Program-made: the position numbers and the translations under genes
Notes under the pieces: generated by a model
What the model saw: the letters and a program-made list of their open reading frames with translations, nothing else
Database searches by the model: none
What the model was told of the DNA's origin: nothing
DNA from: an uncultured Lachnospiraceae bacterium
GTDB taxonomy: Bacteria; Bacillota; Clostridia; Lachnospirales; Lachnospiraceae
Length of the DNA: 64,000 nt
NCBI GenBank assembly: GCA_948794795.1
Contig: CAQGLR010000003.1
Coordinates: 62,001-126,000, forward strand
Reading direction: 5' to 3'
Shown here: piece after piece, positions 1 through 9,216 of the stretch
Layout of the letters: each line of letters begins with the position of its first letter
Position numbering within the stretch: the first letter of the stretch is position 1

Positions 1-685
1 GTATTGTAGCTTCCTTCTTTGCCTCTGCCCTAAGGATTGCTGCCTGCTTTTCTGCTTCTGCATCTAAAATTGCTGCCGCTTTCTTACCTTCTGCAACAAG
101 TATAGCTGACTCTTTGTCACCCTGGGAACGCAATATTGCCTCTCTTTTTTCACGTTCTGCCTTCATCTGCTTCTCCATAGCGTCCTGTATTGCAGCAGGT
201 GGTATAATATTCTTAAGCTCTACCCTGTTTACCTTAATGCCCCATGGGTCAGTTGCACTGTCAAGTGATGCCCTCATCTTTGCATTAATAATCTCACGTG
301 ATGTAAGTGTTTCATCAAGCTCAAGTTCACCTATTATATTACGCAGTGTTGTTGCTGTAAGGTTTTCTATTGCCATAATAGGGTTCTCTACACCATACGT
401 ATACAGCTTAGGGTCAGTAATCTGGTAAAAGATTACTGTATCAATACGCATTGTAACATTATCCTTTGTAATAACAGGCTGTGGCGGGAAATCGGCTACC
501 TGCTCTTTCAAATCAACCTTTCTTGCAATCCTGTCTATAAATGGCATCTTAAAATGGATACCAACTCCCCATGTTGTCTGGTATCCTCCAAGCCTTTCAA
601 TAACATATGCCTTTGCCTGCGGAACTACTTTTACACAAGATACAAGCACTATTGCTACAATAGCAAGTAAAATTAAAATTGGCAT
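1..685 (-). CDS. SPFH/stomatin-prohibitin family membrane protein (3' part outside window)
   Basis: Read from an ATG at 685 preceded by GAAGGAGG, the frame stays open to the window edge, so the C-terminus is missing. The N-terminus is one hydrophobic segment (about residues 2-17), followed by an SPFH domain with the family-typical GIHFKMPFIDRI and a stretch ending in the long helix that starts around KQMKAEREKREAI. The later part is rich in alternating Ala/Glu/Lys, as in the coiled coil of QmcA/stomatin proteins. SPFH proteins form oligomeric membrane scaffolds. The gene directly downstream of an NfeD gene matches the usual SPFH/NfeD pairing. Confidence 0.9.
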   Translation of the reverse strand, partial: MPILILLAIVAIVLVSCVKVVPQAKAYVIERLGGYQTTWGVGIHFKMPFIDRIARKVDLKEQVADFPPQPVITKDNVTMRIDTVIFYQITDPKLYTYGVENPIMAIENLTATTLRNIIGELELDETLTSREIINAKMRASLDSATDPWGIKVNRVELKNIIPPAAIQDAMEKQMKAEREKREAILRSQGDKESAILVAEGKKAAAILDAEAEKQAAILRAEAKKEATI

Positions 686-748
686 TTTGCCTCCTTCTGA
701 CATACAATGTCATAAATATATTATTGTTATAAATAGTTTCACCTGGCT

Positions 749-1201
749 TTAACTTTTATCTGCTGCGCCTGTGCTGGATAAACTTACAAATACTTTTACT
801 CCTTTGATTTCATTAATAACCACCCTGGAGCCCTCAGGTATAATTAAATCATCAATGCTGCTGCGTGCAGTCCATTCAAGGCCATTTATTACTACTATTC
901 CCTTCTGGTTATAGTTATCAATAGTTTCTGTAACCCTTCCTTCTTTTCCAATCATGCTGTTTACATTTGTCTTAGCCCTGCTTTCATTAAGCCTCTTTTC
1001 CACAACTGGGCGTGTAAATAACAGTAATAAAATTGACACTACAAGAAAAACTGCAATTTGTACCAGTAATGGGACATTAAACAGTGCCAATACAAATGCT
1101 ACTAATGCACCTCCTGCAAACCATATGGTTGTAAGCCCTAATGTAATAATTTCTATTACAAGCAGGACTGCTAATGCTATTAACCAATAAAAAGGCGTCA
1201 T
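749..1201 (-). CDS. NfeD family membrane protein
   Basis: This 150-residue protein has two to three hydrophobic segments in the first 60 residues (MTPFYWLIALAVLLVIEI onward) and a C-terminal domain (about 85-145) with the small beta-barrel pattern of NfeD (IGKEGRVTE, GLEWTARS). The ATG at 1201 has a strong GGAGGAGG site. It lies 63 bases upstream of the SPFH gene in the same direction. NfeD proteins are known partners of SPFH proteins in membrane microdomains; the short form here lacks the serine-protease domain found in long NfeD proteins. Confidence 0.88.
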   Translation of the reverse strand: MTPFYWLIALAVLLVIEIITLGLTTIWFAGGALVAFVLALFNVPLLVQIAVFLVVSILLLLFTRPVVEKRLNESRAKTNVNSMIGKEGRVTETIDNYNQKGIVVINGLEWTARSSIDDLIIPEGSRVVINEIKGVKVFVSLSSTGAADKS

Positions 1202-1286
1202 AATATTCCTCCTCCCTTATGCGGATTGCTCCGTTATTATGGTTTACATTATTTTATATCATTTATAGTAATTGTGCAACAAAATA

Positions 1287-2078
1287 TTAACAACCTGGCC
1301 TTTTCTGCCTTGCCGCTTCATACATTACAACTGCTGCCGCTACTGCTGCATTAAGCGACTCAATGCCTCCCTCCATAGGTATACGTATCCTGTCTGTTAT
1401 ATATCCAAGAACCCTGTCTGATATCCCATTAGCTTCATTGCCTATAACAATACCTGCACCTTTGGTATAATCTGCTTTGTCATAAAGAATACTTCCTTCT
1501 ATAGTTGTCCCATATACATTATAACCGTTATCTTTAATATTTAATATAATATCTGTAATATCACTGGCATATATAAATGGCATACGGAATATTGCCCCCA
1601 TTGTAGAACGTACTGTCTTAGGGTTAAATAAATCCGCTGTCCCTTTACCCATAATTACAGCAGACATGCCTGCACCTTCTGCCGTACGCAGGATTGTTCC
1701 TAAATTACCTGGGTCACGCACATCATCAAGCAGAAGCCACATATGCCTTTTATCATTAAGTATATCTTCTATATTATATGCAGGCTGCTTTGCAATGCCA
1801 AGTATACCCTGGGTGGTAACTGTATCTGATATATGGGAGAATACTTTATCTGAAACAGTTTCATATGGATATTCCTTAAGAAGCTTTTCTGGAATATTTT
1901 TTCTGCCCTCCATTACAGATTCTGAAATATATATTTTCACAAGTCTTCCACTGCCTGCTGCCTCTGAAAGCATCTTTATGCCTTCTGTTATAAAAAGTGA
2001 CGTCTTATGTCTGTATTTTGCCTGTCTCTGCAGTTTTATTATATCTTTCACCTGCTGGTTTGTTTCACTGCTAATCAT
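1287..2078 (-). CDS. TrmH/SpoU family RNA 2'-O-ribose methyltransferase
   Basis: The 263-residue protein has an N-terminal substrate-binding region and a C-terminal SPOUT domain. Motif 1 is LLDDVRDPGNLGTILRTAEG (about 112-131), motif 2 is IVIGNEANGIS (about 208-218) and motif 3 is IPMEGGIESLNAAVAAAVV (about 233-251), the residues that form the trefoil knot and bind S-adenosylmethionine. It should methylate a ribose in rRNA or tRNA; the exact site cannot be told from sequence. Its ATG follows the stop codon of the chemoreceptor gene with no gap, so translation is probably coupled. Confidence 0.9.
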   Translation of the reverse strand: MISSETNQQVKDIIKLQRQAKYRHKTSLFITEGIKMLSEAAGSGRLVKIYISESVMEGRKNIPEKLLKEYPYETVSDKVFSHISDTVTTQGILGIAKQPAYNIEDILNDKRHMWLLLDDVRDPGNLGTILRTAEGAGMSAVIMGKGTADLFNPKTVRSTMGAIFRMPFIYASDITDIILNIKDNGYNVYGTTIEGSILYDKADYTKGAGIVIGNEANGISDRVLGYITDRIRIPMEGGIESLNAAVAAAVVMYEAARQKRPGC

Positions 2079-3833
2079 TTATATCTGCTTCCTAATATTA
2101 AACTTCCCTACGAGTTCCTTCATTATTGCTGCCTGCTGGCTAAGTTCTTCACTTGATGCAGCACTTTGCTGTACTGTTGCCGAATTTGCCTGGGCAGCAC
2201 TTGAAATATTTCCTATCTGCTGGTTAATATACCCAGACGATTCTGCCTGTTCTGCCGAATCTCTGGCAATCTCCATAACCAGGTTATGTATAGCCTTGTT
2301 CTCCTCTACAATAGCAAAAAGGCTTTTTTCGGTATCTGCTGCAATCTGTATTCCTTTTTTTACAGTCTTTATGCTGCTTTCTATTAACTCATGTGTGGTA
2401 TTTGCAGAGCTGATTGACTTCTGCGCAAGGCTGCTTACTTCATCTGCAACTACTGCAAAGCCCTTTCCTGCTTCCCCTGCACGTGCTGCTTCTACAGAGG
2501 CATTAAGTGCAAGCAGGTTGGTCTGGAAAGATATATCATCAATATTTTTAATAATCTTCCCAATATTGTCAGATGCTTCTGATATATCCTGTATAGCCTG
2601 TGAAAGTTTCCCCATCATTTCCACGCCTGTTTCTATCTGCTTCTCTGCCTGTATCACACAATCCCTTGCTTTCTCTGCATTCTGTGAATTATGTTCTGCC
2701 TGGGCCAGGACTTCCTCCATGCGCACTGATACATTCTGCACACTGCCAGTCTGCTGCATTGTCGCCTGTGCAAGCTGTTGTGATATATTTGAAATCTGCT
2801 CTGAGCCAAAAGAAACCTGTACCGCTGCATCATCAATCTGTGCCAGTGTATTATTCAGGGAATTTTTAATTGTCTTCATAGAATTATATATTTCTATAAA
2901 TTCACCTTCATATTCTGCTTCTGCCACTACTTCAAAGTTGCCCTCTGCCATTTCATGGAGAATCCTGGATATATCATTTATATATGTCTTTAAGATTTCT
3001 TGTGCATTATTTAATGTCTGCGCTGTCTGCCCAAATTCATTTTTTGATTTAATATCCGCTGGCTGTGACAAGTCACACTTTGACAGGCGCACTGCAAGGT
3101 CACGTATTTTGCGCAATGGTCTTGTAAACTTCTGTGCATAAATAATTGAAATAAATATTGAAACTACTACCATAACAGCTACACATAGATTTGTCATTTG
3201 TACTTGCCTGCGCAGCTGTAAATCCATCTTATCTTTATGTGCATCATAAATTTTCTCTATATCATCAATATAATTTCCTGAACTTATAGCCCAGCCCCAA
3301 GGTTCAAAAAGCATTGAATATGCCCTTTTAGGCGCAACTGTAACCCCGTCAGCTTTTGTATAATAAAATTCATTAAAACCACCCTCTTTTGAAGACTGTA
3401 CAGTTTTTAATATTTCCTGTATAATCATTACACCATTCTGGTCCTTTAACTCATAACGGTTATCCCCTTCCTGTTCTTCAAGGATAGGATGGGCAATTAA
3501 TATATAATCTGTATCATCAACCCAGAAATATCCCCCGTCATCTTCCCCATAACGTAACGCCTTAACATATTCTATAGCTTCTTTCTTAGCAGCAGCCTCT
3601 GTAAGTTCACCTTTCTGCTGCCTGTCATAAATCCCTTGTAACAGAGTTACGACACTCTGCACCTGGTACTCCACAGCATTATCATAACCCTCATATAATG
3701 TCTTCTTATATGCATCAAGTGATATTGTTATCTGGTCCAGCATATTTCTTCTTGCTGTAAGCCCGATTACTGCGGCAACCGCAATTACAATAAAAATATT
3801 TACACTTAATAATAATGCTTTTACACTTCTCAT
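2079..3833 (-). CDS. Methyl-accepting chemotaxis protein with extracellular Cache-type sensor
   Basis: The 584-residue receptor has the classic order: N-terminal transmembrane helix (about 5-28), extracellular Cache-like domain (about 30-195, including GEDDGGYFWVDDTDYI and PWGWAISSGNYID), second transmembrane helix (about 212-235), HAMP (about 236-290) and a long signalling helix pair. The hairpin tip is conserved (LNASVEAARAGEAGKGFAVV), where CheA and CheW bind. The FEPWGWAISSG signature is common in single-Cache receptors for small organic ligands. The ATG at 3833 has GGAGG seven bases upstream. The ligand is unknown; no other chemotaxis gene is in the window. Confidence 0.95.
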   Translation of the reverse strand: MRSVKALLLSVNIFIVIAVAAVIGLTARRNMLDQITISLDAYKKTLYEGYDNAVEYQVQSVVTLLQGIYDRQQKGELTEAAAKKEAIEYVKALRYGEDDGGYFWVDDTDYILIAHPILEEQEGDNRYELKDQNGVMIIQEILKTVQSSKEGGFNEFYYTKADGVTVAPKRAYSMLFEPWGWAISSGNYIDDIEKIYDAHKDKMDLQLRRQVQMTNLCVAVMVVVSIFISIIYAQKFTRPLRKIRDLAVRLSKCDLSQPADIKSKNEFGQTAQTLNNAQEILKTYINDISRILHEMAEGNFEVVAEAEYEGEFIEIYNSMKTIKNSLNNTLAQIDDAAVQVSFGSEQISNISQQLAQATMQQTGSVQNVSVRMEEVLAQAEHNSQNAEKARDCVIQAEKQIETGVEMMGKLSQAIQDISEASDNIGKIIKNIDDISFQTNLLALNASVEAARAGEAGKGFAVVADEVSSLAQKSISSANTTHELIESSIKTVKKGIQIAADTEKSLFAIVEENKAIHNLVMEIARDSAEQAESSGYINQQIGNISSAAQANSATVQQSAASSEELSQQAAIMKELVGKFNIRKQI

Positions 3834-3987
3834 AAATAAACCTCCATTCTGCAGATTTTTATTATCTACAGGTTATATACCTCCATAAAAAATAATACAG
3901 TATTTTATCACAAATACCAAAAAAATACAAATACCTTTGGTTTTTTAACATGTCCGTTTCATAAATTCCAATAATTTCTATTATCCA

Positions 3988-4080
3988 CTTTTGTTGGGAC
4001 GGACGGTTTCCATGCCAGAGCCAGGGTATTCCACGCAGGGGTACGCTTCCGCTACGATAACCCACGCAACAGTGCATAGT
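3988..4080. other. GC-rich patch abutting the truncated left end of IS copy 1
   Basis: About 90 bases are clearly richer in G and C than the AT-rich DNA on both sides. The patch ends exactly where homology between the two IS copies begins (4081). It occupies the place where IS copy 2 has its left terminal repeat, so it is foreign to the element or marks a rearrangement point. No gene is recognised in it. Confidence 0.4.
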
Positions 4081-5301
4081 ATCCTGGTAAAATTGCTGTA
4101 TGGAACTCATCATTCTGGTTTTTTCAGTACTGTTTTTTCCTTACCAGGCAGCGTAAATAATTTTTATCTGTAAAATCAATAAACTGTTCCCATGACAGAC
4201 ATAAAATTTCCTTTATCTGCAAAAAAGAAATTTTGCATTTTTCATAAAGGGTATAGTTTACAGTTCCCTCTTTTCTGGCAAGGAAACATCCTGCCAGGAA
4301 TACCTGCTTTTCTGGTACTGCCCATACCACCAGCCACAAAAGGACTTCCGTTTCTGCATAGCTGGTACTTCCTGCCTTTAAAGAAATAATAAAAAAATTC
4401 TGTTTAAAACGTTTAAACAAAAGTTCTACCTGCCACCGGCTTCTGTACATATGTAAAATTTCTCCGCCACAGTAACCTGCCCCAGGGATGTAATTACAAC
4501 CACCCATCCGACACAAAATAATGTATTGTCTGCTATTTCCTGGTGTTTCCTTAAGGCTGTCTTTTTTTGCGTTTCCTTGCTTTTTCTGTCAGTTTCCCAG
4601 CAATTACACGTACAAATGCAGTCTTTTCCATGTATTTGCAAAAACCAAAGACATCTAACATTTTTTCCTGCTTTTTTTCTGCTTCTTTTAACAGGCTTAT
4701 TAAAGGGATTTTATTCCCGTCTGCATCATAAAGGCAGAAATTTTTTGGTGTGATACGCAGGATAACATCCGCCTGCTGTTCCTGTGCATAAATGTAATTA
4801 TGTGCTGTCCCATACCCTGCATCTGCCATTACAAGGTCATTTCTTTTTATAGAAAAATGCGTAAGGGACTCTGCTGTATGTTTGTCTGTGGCTTTCACTT
4901 CATATATACGGTCCTGGTTTAGGGAATAGCAGCTAGAATACGGAAAGAAATACTGGAACATGCATATAAAAATAACATTTTCAGTAAATCTGATGCAGAA
5001 CGTATCCCACGTTTTCTTTGTACAGCACCTGTCTTCCTGGCAAGCCCGTCCAGGGACCCTGGTAAAAAAGGAAGTATTTTTCTGTCCCATTTTTCAAGAA
5101 CTTCTTGCAAATCTGGGTCTGGTTTAGTAAAATTATTTTGTAAATTCATGGCAGTCCTCTTTTCTGTAAATGGTTTGGTCAAAAATATTTTACACTAAAA
5201 AGGGAATCTGTCATGGATTTTTTTATTTTTTATGAATTTTCTTTATTAAAAGTATCTAAAAGGCTTGTTTTGTATATTTTTTTCTTAAGTTCGCACCTAT
5301 G
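4081..5301 (-). mobile_element. IS4-type insertion element, copy 1, left end lost
   Basis: This stretch is nearly identical to 7911-8772 over their shared parts. The right terminal repeat is present at 5284-5301 (CTTAAGTTCGCACCTATG) and matches that of copy 2. The left terminal repeat is absent: homology stops at 4081. Compared with copy 2 it keeps about 360 more internal bases, but its transposase is still broken. It should not be able to transpose on its own. Confidence 0.85.
4124..5182 (-). pseudogene. IS4 family transposase remnant (copy 1)
   Basis: Three frames are needed to read the protein. The N-terminal part (4919-5182) begins MTKPFTEKRTAMN. A middle part (within 4551-4920) carries the second catalytic Asp region VMADAGYGTAHNY. 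The C-terminal part (4124-4516) carries YRSRWQVELLFKRFKQ, the Y-(2)-R-(3)-E-(6)-K signature of the IS4 family with the catalytic Glu. The stretch expected to hold the first catalytic Asp is missing between the N-terminal and middle parts, so this is a deletion plus frameshifts. Confidence 0.85.
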
Positions 5302-5332
5302 CCCTTAACACCCCCTTTGCTGCTGTAAAAAC

Positions 5333-5371
5333 CCCTGGTTTGTTTTAGAAACTCCCTAAAACAAACCAGGG
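5333..5371 (-). terminator. Intrinsic terminator, perfect 16-bp stem
   Basis: Bases 5333-5348 and 5356-5371 are perfect inverted complements around a 7-base loop. On the minus strand the stem is followed by GGTTTTTAC, so it fits a terminator for the gene ending at 5500. It also stops transcription before IS copy 1. Confidence 0.7.
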
Positions 5372-5499
5372 ACTGCTTATCCTTTAACCTTGCTTATTTA
5401 TTTTTGACACAACCATTTTACGTATCATTTCTACAGGAATATAAACTGTTCAAATTCACACAAAAAGGATAGTTTAATACTACTCTTCTATTAACCTGA

Positions 5500-6201
5500 T
5501 TAGTAAACCTGTTCTACAAACTGGCGTGTAATGCAGTTTTTATCCCTGTTGTAATAAACCACAGGTATACACCACAGACCTGCTGCAACTTTCACGGCTT
5601 CTGTATATTTGTAACCTCCAACACACAAAAGTCCAACAGGGTCTTCATCTGATGTCAGAATTATCTCATTAGGAGCACCTGCTGCCATGCGGTTCCATTT
5701 TTCTAAACACTCTGTAACAAACCTGCCATAATAATAAAAATTAGATGCATGGTTATGCTGTGTAATAACAGAATTATTAGCAGCCTGGAGTTCTTCCATT
5801 GAACACTCATACTGGTGTAAGCTGCTGCCATTATCCAGAGTATATTGGTTTGTATAAGCATCTAGCAAACCATCCCAGATTTTACGTGTTTCTGCCAGCT
5901 CTTTAATTGTAAACTGCACTGATGAATCCAGTGCCTGGAGTCTGGTTAAACTTTCTTTATATTTTGCAAAAGCTACGTGTAAATCTCTCACCGTTTTATC
6001 CAGCCACTTGTCAGTAAACACACCAGATTCTACATAATCAATCTGGAACTTGTGCATTGTATCCTCCAATGCATCAATATAGGTTTCACTAAATCCAGAT
6101 ACTTCCTTTGGAATCCATGTCTTGTGGAAATATCCCGTTAAAGTACCGAAATTAATCTGTTCATTCATAAATTTTTCTTTACAGATACTTAGTATATTCA
6201 T
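5500..6201 (-). CDS. Uncharacterised protein between the two IS copies
   Basis: I do not recognise this 233-residue protein. It looks soluble: no signal peptide or membrane segment, helical middle (about 55-120, KWLDKTVRDLHVAFAKYKES) and a C-terminal part with a hydrophobic GLLCVGGYKYTEAVKVAAGL run that may be a beta-alpha unit. The ATG at 6201 has GGGGTG seven bases upstream; an internal ATG at 6168 has a weaker site. It is followed by a strong terminator and sits as cargo between two copies of the same insertion element, so recent acquisition is plausible. Confidence 0.65.
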   Translation of the reverse strand: MNILSICKEKFMNEQINFGTLTGYFHKTWIPKEVSGFSETYIDALEDTMHKFQIDYVESGVFTDKWLDKTVRDLHVAFAKYKESLTRLQALDSSVQFTIKELAETRKIWDGLLDAYTNQYTLDNGSSLHQYECSMEELQAANNSVITQHNHASNFYYYGRFVTECLEKWNRMAAGAPNEIILTSDEDPVGLLCVGGYKYTEAVKVAAGLWCIPVVYYNRDKNCITRQFVEQVY

Positions 6202-6387
6202 AAAAACACCCCTGAATACACTGTACTACAAGCCTCCTTTCATATAAATGGTTAATTTTCTGCCACACAGATAAGACTGGCTATCCAGATTAAACAAATT
6301 TTCATCAATATGGATACCATACAACCTGTAAAATAAGGCAACAACTAAAGCCATCTTTGTAATTGCCTTGACCATTAACAGCCAAAA

Positions 6388-6415
6388 TAAAAGAGCTCCT
6401 TTCTGGAGCCCTTTT
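6388..6415 (-). terminator. Intrinsic terminator downstream of the Rpn-type gene
   Basis: On the minus strand AAAAGGGCTCC and GGAGCTCTTTT pair around AGAAA, followed by a T-rich run. It lies in the 360-base gap between 6202 and 6561, in which I see no gene. Confidence 0.7.
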
Positions 6416-6561
6416 ACTAACTAATAATTTTACATATATCGGGTATATACCAACACTGGTCTCTTAAACACACTATTATTAAAACCAGAAATGACAACAT
6501 TGTACTATCAATGCCTGTATATCTTGTTTTCTAAAAACTTCCACACTAAAGATTTCCCAGA

Positions 6562-7545
6562 CTACACATTATATTTTTCATAATATAATGACAGAAACTT
6601 TTCCGCATCTTCTCTGGTTAATGGATTAGTTTTTGTATTCATAAGCCGTTCAATAATTTTTTCATCTGTATAACCATCCTCTATAAGAATATTAATTTTT
6701 CCACGGATTTCACCACGGATTTCACCACGGGCTTCACCACGGGCTTCAAACATTTCTCTTACTGACATAATCTCATCAACCTCCTCTTTAATTTTTCTGG
6801 AATACTCATAATACGGATTAAACTGGCTGTTACTAACTTTATTCAAAAACACAGACTGCAGATAACTTATTAAGTCATCCTGGTTTTTCTCATATCTGAA
6901 ATCTTCTGATAAGTATACCAGGCTCAGATGAATTAAATCTGCCTGCTTATTTAATCCAGCAATATCCGCTGTCTCTTTATTACTATGGCCTGACAGTTCC
7001 AATGTGTATATTGAATTTCCCAAACCTTCCGGGATATTATTCAGCATAACCCATACTGAATATACAGGCTTTATCTGGTTATATGATTCCTTCCCCAGCC
7101 GTTCAATTTGCCGGCTGACCAGCCTGCAGCAGTAATAAACACCCCGTTTTACAACAGGATATTCTGGTTCACTTTCACGCTGCATCTCTAAATCAAAATA
7201 AAAGCCAGCATATATTACTTCCCCTCCAGGTAAGGCACAGCTGGCAAGTACATCATAATGTGTTACTGTTTCACTGCCTTTTCCAAAATCCTCAGAATTA
7301 TACACCTGTGGATTTACATCCACAGCGCTGTCTGTAGTAATTAGTTTTTCTATATCTTCTAATTCCAGGTTTTTGTATTCTGGGACAATATTTTTCAAAA
7401 CAGGTGCAAGAAACACTTTATCTGAAAATAATTTTTTGAATGGCCTGTCATATGTATAATCAATATCTTCTTTTTCTTCAGGTTTTTTCTCCGCAGCAGA
7501 TGTATTGCCACCAAAAACGGTTACCTGCTTAACTTTGCGCTCCAT
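6562..7545 (-). CDS. Rpn/PD-(D/E)XK nuclease family transposase-like protein
   Basis: The 327-residue protein begins, after a charged leader, with DYTYDRPFKKLFSDK (about 28-42), the opening typical of the Rpn/PDDEXK_2 family, followed by the nuclease core with AGFYFDLEMQRESE (about 108-121), which holds the acidic and Lys/Gln catalytic positions. The C-terminus has a short tandem repeat (EARGEARGEIRGEIRGK) and a small helical tail (LNEDGYTDEKIIERL-like), also usual for the family. The ATG at 7545 has AAAGGAG. Members promote DNA exchange or act as nucleases; a physiological role here is not known. Confidence 0.85.
   Translation of the reverse strand: MERKVKQVTVFGGNTSAAEKKPEEKEDIDYTYDRPFKKLFSDKVFLAPVLKNIVPEYKNLELEDIEKLITTDSAVDVNPQVYNSEDFGKGSETVTHYDVLASCALPGGEVIYAGFYFDLEMQRESEPEYPVVKRGVYYCCRLVSRQIERLGKESYNQIKPVYSVWVMLNNIPEGLGNSIYTLELSGHSNKETADIAGLNKQADLIHLSLVYLSEDFRYEKNQDDLISYLQSVFLNKVSNSQFNPYYEYSRKIKEEVDEIMSVREMFEARGEARGEIRGEIRGKINILIEDGYTDEKIIERLMNTKTNPLTREDAEKFLSLYYEKYNV
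6700..6747 (-). repeat. Four 12-base tandem units coding (A/I)RGE repeats
   Basis: The plus strand reads four near-identical units of the form TTCACCACGGAT or TTCACCACGGGC. On the coding strand each unit gives four residues (RGEA or RGEI) within the Rpn-type protein, in phase with the reading frame, so unit number can change without a frameshift. Confidence 0.85.
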
Positions 7546-7886
7546 TAAGGTCTCCTTTTCTATAATGTCTCTTTTCTACAGCCAAATTACCAGTCCTGCC
7601 ATACTTATTATAACATTTTTCTTCCGGCATTGCTACATAAAAATTTAATGCAAAAGTTCTTGTGCTAATCTTTGTATTACCAGGGCAACATAACCGTCCT
7701 TCAGACCCCACCCCACCCAAAAATATACTATCTGGAATAACTCCCTGTCCATAAGATGCCTGGATACATGTCCTTCCTTGTTCCACCACAACAAATTTTA
7801 TCAAACCACCTTTCTGGTAATTCCTGTCATTATAGCGTATTTCAAAATTTTTAACCTGTGTATAATACCATCCACCATTAATATCC
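7546..7886. other. Gap of about 340 bases without a supported gene
   Basis: It lies between the start of the Rpn-type gene and the left end of IS copy 2. An open frame exists at 7529-7804 on the minus strand, but it overlaps the start of the Rpn-type gene and has no recognisable content. A promoter for the Rpn-type gene must lie here; I cannot place it with confidence. Confidence 0.5.
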
Positions 7887-8772
7887 CATAAGTGCGAACT
7901 TAAGCAAGCAATCCTGGTAAAATTGCTGTATGGAACTCATCATTCTGGTTTTTTCAATACTGTTTTTTCCTTGCCAGGCAGCGTGAATAATTTTTATCTG
8001 TAAAATCAATAAACTGTCCCCATGGCAGACATAAAATTTCCTTTATCTGCAAAAAAGAAATTTTGCATTTTTCATAAAGGGTATAGTTTACAGTTCCCTC
8101 TTTTCTGGCAAGGAAACATCCTGCCAGGAATACCTGCTTTTCTGGTACTGCCCATACCACCAGCCACAAAAGGACTTCCGTTTCTGCATAGCTGGTACTT
8201 CCTGCCTTTAAAGAAATAATAAAAAAATTCTGTTTAAAACGTTTAAACAAAAGTTCTACCTGCCACCGGCTTCTGTACATATGTAAAATTTCTCCGCCAC
8301 AGTAACCTGCCCCCAGTGATGTAATTACAACCACCCATCCGGCACAAAATAATGTATTGTCTGCTATTTCATGGTGTTTCCTTAAGGCTGTCTTTTTTTA
8401 CGTTTCCTTGCTTTTTCTGCCTGTTTTTCTGTAAGTTTCCCAGCAATTACACGTACAAATGCAGTCTTTTTCATGTATTTGCAAAAACCAAAGACATCTA
8501 ACATTTTTTTCTGCTTCTTTTAAGGGATCCTGGTAAAAAAGGAAGTATTTTTCTGTCCCATTTTTCAAGAACTTCTTGCAAATCTGGGTCTGGTTTAGTA
8601 AAATTATTTTGTAAATTCATGGCAGTCCTCTTTTCTGTAAATGGTTTGGTCAAAAATATTTTACACTAAAAAGGGAATCTGTCATGGATTTTTTTATTTT
8701 TTATGAATTTTCTTTATTAAAAGTATCTAAAAGGCTTGTTTTGTATATTTTTTTCTTAAGTTCGCACCTATG
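7887..8772 (-). mobile_element. IS4-type insertion element, copy 2, with both ends and an internal deletion
   Basis: The ends are inverted repeats: CATAAGTGCGAACTTAAG at 7887-7904 and its complement, with one mismatch, at 8755-8772. The interior matches copy 1 at 7911-8521 and again at 8525-8772, but about 360 bases of transposase sequence are missing at the junction near 8520-8530. The ends are intact, so it could be moved by a related transposase supplied elsewhere. No target-site duplication is evident in the flanks. Confidence 0.87.
7954..8625 (-). pseudogene. IS4 family transposase remnant (copy 2)
   Basis: The C-terminal part (7954-8334) is almost identical to that of copy 1 and keeps the YRSRWQVELLFKRFKQ signature. 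A short piece of the extreme N-terminus is recognisable near 8540-8625, but the part between, with the first two catalytic residues, is mostly deleted. Confidence 0.85.
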
Positions 8773-8889
8773 GTTAAAGTACCCCTTTTGTGGAATTATT
8801 GCTGGCAACTGGCATTGGAAACCTGCATACTAGCACTCTCAAAAGATAAATGGAAATTACTATATGAAAATTTGTGAAACATACGTCAG

Positions 8890-8973
8890 ATTTGAGTTTC
8901 CTCATTTTTTTATGATACACAAAGACTATATTACTCTGGCAAAATATTTATGTACTAATAAAATAAAAATGAG
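8890..8973. repeat. Palindromic repeat, short form (copy A1)
   Basis: Bases 8903-8945 match 9236-9278 almost exactly (core CACAAAGAYTATATTACTCTGGCA), and the same core ends the long repeats at 13.1, 20.3 and 22.0 kb. Outer arms are complementary: CTCATTTTTTTAT near 8901 and AAATAAAAATGAG near 8961-8973. Confidence 0.7.
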
Positions 8974-9032
8974 ATATTAATTCCTTGTAAAGAAAACCAA
9001 TATCCCATCTAAACATATTTATTTAAGTTATA

Positions 9033-9216
9033 TTATGTGTTTAATCCACTATACGCTGCTATATGCATATTATGAAAAACTAAATCTCCTGCCCCTAAAG
9101 CAGCCTAATATAAATTCTCCTGAATAGTACCTCCAAAACCAGTAAATTGAATATTTTTCTTTATTGGTTTTGCCCATAAACCAGATACTAATATTTCCTC
9201 GTCATCTATCCATATA
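9033..9216 (-). pseudogene. Decayed coding fragment, unknown family
   Basis: Read on the minus strand from about 9216 the sequence gives a protein-like run (IWIDDEEILVSGLWAKPIKK, then a segment with GFGGTIQENLY), one in-frame TAG, then AALGAGDLVFHNMHIAAYSG and a TAA at 9033. No start codon with a ribosome site is present. Composition and hydrophobic spacing look like real protein, so I take it as a remnant; I do not recognise the family. The rest of the gap 8773-9363 holds the two short palindromic repeats. Confidence 0.4.

Noticed and set aside
1666..3141. Very long plus-strand frame (491 codons) across the methyltransferase and chemoreceptor genes
   Set aside because: It is antisense to two clear genes and its translation is Ser/Cys/Ile-rich, typical of a shadow of alanine- and glutamate-rich coding DNA.
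3862..4113. Minus-strand frame over the GC-rich patch
   Set aside because: Crosses the IS junction, no ribosome site, no family.
6700..6747. CRISPR array
   Set aside because: Units are 12 bases, contiguous without spacers and within a coding frame. No CRISPR array was seen anywhere in the window.
7529..7804. Open frame of 91 codons on the minus strand before the Rpn-type gene
   Set aside because: It overlaps the Rpn-type start, has no recognisable motif and no convincing ribosome site; composition is not protein-like throughout.
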